Source: Micromonospora sp. RP3T (GTDB lineage: Bacteria; Actinomycetota; Actinomycetes; Mycobacteriales; Micromonosporaceae). Taken from it: DNA of 64,000 bases. Positions 61,650-64,000 of the stretch are shown here, in pieces. The stretch spans positions 56,624 through 120,623 of the forward strand of contig NZ_PYPS01000019.1 in NCBI RefSeq assembly GCF_003027925.1, read 5' to 3'. The notes beneath the pieces were generated by a model. That model saw only the letters and a list, made by a program, of their open reading frames with translations. It made no database searches and was not told the origin of the DNA. Positions within the stretch are counted from its first letter, which is position 1. Each line of letters begins with the position of its first letter. Both the position numbers and the translations under genes were made by a program.

Positions 61650-62527
61650 GTGAGCGTCGAGGTGTCCGTCACGGTGAACTCGTTCCAGTATTCGAAGTCG
61701 CGGACCGTGATCTCGCTGACCGCCTGCGCGGTGCCGCGCTGGAACTTGGCGTCGGCCGGATAGGTGGTCGCCGACCAGGGCACCTCCTGGCCCGGGACAC
61801 ACGAGACGTACGGCGAGAAGTTGGCACGGACGGTGCCCGCCTTCTTCTGCTGCTGGACCAGCTCGCCGGCGATGTCGAAGGTGTCCGCCCGGGTGCAGGT
61901 GATCGTGCCACGGATGGTGGCGATGCCCTTGCTGTCCACCGTGGCCGCCGGGTTGACGGTCAGCGTGACGTCGAGCGCCGGCAGCGGCGGCGGATTCGAG
62001 ATGTGGATCTCGCCGCGCAGGCCGCCGGTCGCGCCCTCGCAGCGGATCTCGAAGGTGGCGTCGAAGCGCTCGACGTAGTCGAAGGGACCCCAGGCGGCGT
62101 CGAGGACGGTGAACGAACCGGTGCTCTGCGCGCAGGAGCGCCCCCAGCCGTCGTTGGAGAGCCGGATGCCCGCCTGGTGGTTCTCGTAGTCCGGCTGCCC
62201 GACGTTCTGGTAGGTGTCGCCGGCCTTCAGCGCGGCCGGGGCCGTGAGAGCGAGGTCCCAGATGCCGTCGGGGTAGTTCGAGGAAATCAAGTGGAACTGC
62301 TGCGCGTTCCAGCCGGACGCGCTCGTCTCGTCGCCCGGGGTCGTCGAGGCGGAGTTGTAGGAGTAGGAATTGCCGGCGGTGATCGGGTCACCGGGCTCGC
62401 CGGTGACGCTGAACGACCAGGACTGCACCGGCCGGGCCTGCGCCGGCGCGGAGCCGACCAGGCCGGCGGCGCCGGCGGTCAGCGTCATGGTCGCGGCGAG
62501 CAGAACCGGTCGCCAGGAACGTCTCAT
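61637..62527 (-). CDS. exported protein of unknown function
   Basis: 296 residues; ATG at 62527 with GGGGGAG upstream. Signal peptide SWRPVLLAATMTLTAGAAGL ending APAQA. The mature protein has two strand-rich halves: one with SVTGEPGDPITAGNSYSYNS, DGIWDLALTAPAALKAGDTY and DGWGRSCAQSTGSFTVLDAA, the other with LDVTLTVNPAATVDSKGIAT and IRGTITCTRADTFDIAGELV. Four cysteines fit two disulfides. The second half resembles an Ig-like module common at the end of actinobacterial exported proteins. Family not recognised. Divergent from the phospholipase-like gene. Confidence 0.75.
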   Translation of the reverse strand: MRRSWRPVLLAATMTLTAGAAGLVGSAPAQARPVQSWSFSVTGEPGDPITAGNSYSYNSASTTPGDETSASGWNAQQFHLISSNYPDGIWDLALTAPAALKAGDTYQNVGQPDYENHQAGIRLSNDGWGRSCAQSTGSFTVLDAAWGPFDYVERFDATFEIRCEGATGGLRGEIHISNPPPLPALDVTLTVNPAATVDSKGIATIRGTITCTRADTFDIAGELVQQQKKAGTVRANFSPYVSCVPGQEVPWSATTYPADAKFQRGTAQAVSEITVRDFEYWNEFTVTDTSTLTLTR

Positions 62528-62744
62528 CGTCGTCTCCCCCGTGTGGACGTCGACGGGGACGCCCGTCGCGTCCACCGTGCCAGCAGACTAGGGCCGACCG
62601 GCGGTCCCCCGCTGCCCCGCACCGGCGGGATGTCGGCAGCCCGACGACCCGCCACGGAACGTCCTTCCGTTATTCATCCTGGTCTATTTGAATCGGCGCA
62701 TGCCCGGCGTCGCCCACCGCCGGCACGTCCGAAGGAGACGGTCC
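62528..62744. promoter_or_regulatory. divergent promoter region of two exported-protein genes
   Basis: 217 bp. A lower-GC patch at 62665-62695 (TTCCGTTATTCATCCTGGTC, then TATTTGAATC) is the best candidate promoter for the phospholipase-like gene. GAAGGAG at 62731-62737 is its ribosome site. Confidence 0.5.
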
Positions 62745-63779
62745 ATGCGCAGACCCCCCGTCCTGCTCGCCCTGCTCGCCCTCGCCGCCCTCGCCGGCGC
62801 CGCGCTGACCCCCGCCGCCGCGTCCGCCGCGGTGCCACCGGAGACCCGGTGGTCCGCCACCACCGCCGTCGGCATCCACAACACGTACGAGCGCGGCACC
62901 TACACCTACCTGGCCCAGGCGCTCGACGCCCGACCCGGGCTGATCGAACTGGACGTCTGGCCGGACGTGCTCACCCGGCAGTGGCGGGTCAGCCACGGCA
63001 ACCCGCTCGGCAACGACAACAACTGCGTGGCCGCCACCAGCGCGGCCCAGCTCTACACGGGCACCCGGAACAAGAACCTGGAACACTGCCTGGACGACAT
63101 CCGGCTCTGGCTGGGCGCCCACCCCGACGCCGGACCGGTGATCCTCAAGCTGGAACTCAAGACCGGCTTCAGCAGCCGTACCGGCCAGGGGCCGGCCCAG
63201 CTCGACGCGGTGCTCGCCGCCCGCCTCGGCGACCGGGTGTTCCGCCCCGCCGACCTGCTCGGCGGCCACCCCGGACTGGACGCCGCCGCCCGCGCCGACG
63301 CCTGGCCCACCCGGGCGCAGCTCGCCGGCAAGGTGATCGTGGAACTGATCCCCGGCACCGTCGAGGAGGGCAACCCGACCGACACCCTCTGGACCGACGT
63401 GGAGTACGCGCGCCACCTGGCCGGCCTGGCGGCGGCCGGCACGCTGGACACCGCCCGCGCGTTCCCGGCCGTGCACCGCGCCCAGGCCGGCGACCCCCGC
63501 ACCCGGTACGCGGACCCGGCCCTGCGCCAGTGGTTCGTGGTCTTCGACGGCGACGCCTCGGCGTACGTCACCGGCGGCATCGACACCGCCTGGTACGACA
63601 CGAACCACTACCTGCTGGTGATGACCGACGCGCAGAACGTCCCGCCGGCGGTCGGGGCCGGTGACGCCGACGCGGCGGCGGCCCGGGTCGCCCAGCTCGC
63701 CCGCGCGCACGCCACCATCGCCTCCGCCGACTGGTCCACCCTGCCGGCCGTCCTCGACGACGTCCTCCCCCGAGGCTGA
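62745..63779 (+). CDS. exported PI-PLC-type phosphodiesterase (Ca2+-dependent PLC1-like)
   Basis: 344 residues; ATG with GAAGGAG seven bases before. Signal peptide RRPPVLLALLALAALAGAAL ending ASAA. The TIM-barrel phosphodiesterase pattern shows the first catalytic histidine in VGIHNTYERGTYTYLAQALD, acidic LIELDVWPD, second histidine in WRVSHGN, and DDIRLWLGAHPDAGPVILKL. AGKVIVELIPG and WFVVFDGDASAYV follow. It would cleave a glycerophospho- or phosphoinositide bond outside the cell. Substrate is not determined. Confidence 0.85.
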   Translation: MRRPPVLLALLALAALAGAALTPAAASAAVPPETRWSATTAVGIHNTYERGTYTYLAQALDARPGLIELDVWPDVLTRQWRVSHGNPLGNDNNCVAATSAAQLYTGTRNKNLEHCLDDIRLWLGAHPDAGPVILKLELKTGFSSRTGQGPAQLDAVLAARLGDRVFRPADLLGGHPGLDAAARADAWPTRAQLAGKVIVELIPGTVEEGNPTDTLWTDVEYARHLAGLAAAGTLDTARAFPAVHRAQAGDPRTRYADPALRQWFVVFDGDASAYVTGGIDTAWYDTNHYLLVMTDAQNVPPAVGAGDADAAAARVAQLARAHATIASADWSTLPAVLDDVLPRG

Positions 63780-63805
63780 CCCCTGAGTTGACGCCCCTGT
63801 TTCAG

Positions 63806-63845
63806 GGAAAGCGTGGCTGTCCGGACCCGGATAGCCACGCTTTCC
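63806..63845 (+). terminator. 19-bp hairpin after phospholipase-like gene
   Basis: Arms 63806-63824 and 63827-63845 pair with a single mismatch around a two-base centre, 27 bases after the stop. Confidence 0.7.
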
Positions 63846-64000
63846 GTGAATCTGCGGCAGAGGGGGGTGGGGGGGGTTAGTCCTTGTCGCCTCTGGCGAG
63901 GTGGCCCGTTCCGGGCTGAAAATCGTGTCGGTCGCTCGCTGACGTCGTCGCTCCTTGGTCCGTGTGAGGTCGTGGGTTAGTCGGACGCTGGTAGCCGCGT
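63846..64000. other. right-edge non-coding stretch
   Basis: It begins with a G-rich run (63861-63876) and contains GGGTTAGTC twice, at 63874-63882 and 63974-63982, exactly 100 bp apart. No frame has recognisable protein character within the window. A gene could begin beyond the edge. Confidence 0.35.

Noticed and set aside
63846..64000. End of a minus-strand gene at the right edge
   Set aside because: A short frame ending GDKD can be read, but it has no recognisable sequence and its upstream part is outside the window.

Overview
The window is high-GC DNA (about 70%+) with dense, often overlapping genes, many GTG starts and an actinobacterial gene set: WhiB, FbiA/FbiB/FbiC for coenzyme F420, DUF3499, DUF397/DUF5753 remnants, and an SCO7613-type giant membrane protein. 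Gene content and the style of the intergenic repeats point to Micromonosporaceae (Micromonospora-like). That assignment is from recall, not from a search. No rRNA, tRNA, CRISPR or complete insertion sequence was seen.

Region 1 (1-18086) is a polyamine and agmatine use island. It holds two aldehyde dehydrogenases, a GABA transaminase, an agmatinase-family ureohydrolase, a saccharopine-dehydrogenase-like enzyme, two PuuB-like FAD oxidases, a complete PotABCD-type importer, an Lrp/AsnC regulator and a class III aminotransferase. Together these could import putrescine or spermidine, release putrescine from agmatine, and convert it through 4-aminobutanal, GABA and succinic semialdehyde to succinate. 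A tandem double-psi-barrel secreted protein, a small exported protein and a HigBA toxin-antitoxin pair interrupt it. A decayed XRE-DUF5753/DUF397 locus lies between lrp and the aminotransferase. One operator-like motif (TTCCGTTGTG followed by GGAA) occurs both in the potD/lrp gap and in front of the aminotransferase.

Region 2 (18110-36894) is a conserved actinobacterial core resembling the Mycobacterium tuberculosis Rv3258c-Rv3268 neighbourhood: DUF3499, a metallopeptidase-family protein, WhiB, fbiC, a proline-rich membrane protein, fbiA-fbiB, mannose-1-phosphate guanylyltransferase, a GT4 glycosyltransferase and a TIGR03089 protein. Interspersed are a DUF4331 operon, an ArsR-type regulator, a Nudix hydrolase, an acetoacetyl-CoA synthetase and a thioesterase. 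FbiB ends early and appears to lack the usual C-terminal nitroreductase domain.

Region 3 (36918-49524) looks like an accessory island inserted in that core. One operon encodes a two-helix membrane protein, a P-loop ATPase and a 753-residue AAA-type ATPase. It converges on a second, FxSxx-like RiPP locus: an 81-residue precursor-like peptide, a 1278-residue ParA-like/TIR-like/NB-ARC/TPR protein, a 339-residue unknown and an antiporter. A HExxH protein of the putative peptide beta-hydroxylase type is divergent from the peptide gene. No radical SAM partner is present. This is the best candidate for an undescribed system.

Region 4 (49514-64000) returns to the core with an acyl-CoA dehydrogenase (FadE25-like), UDP-glucose dehydrogenase, a 1637-residue zinc-ribbon membrane protein, and purE-purK. 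It then carries a DUF255 thioredoxin-fold protein and two exported proteins, one of them a PI-PLC-like phospholipase. Several repeat or hairpin elements occur across the window: a paired GGGGCCCC/TTAAC unit, a 26-bp hairpin, a 19-bp inverted-repeat element, an in-gene palindrome, and tandem repeats at stop codons.
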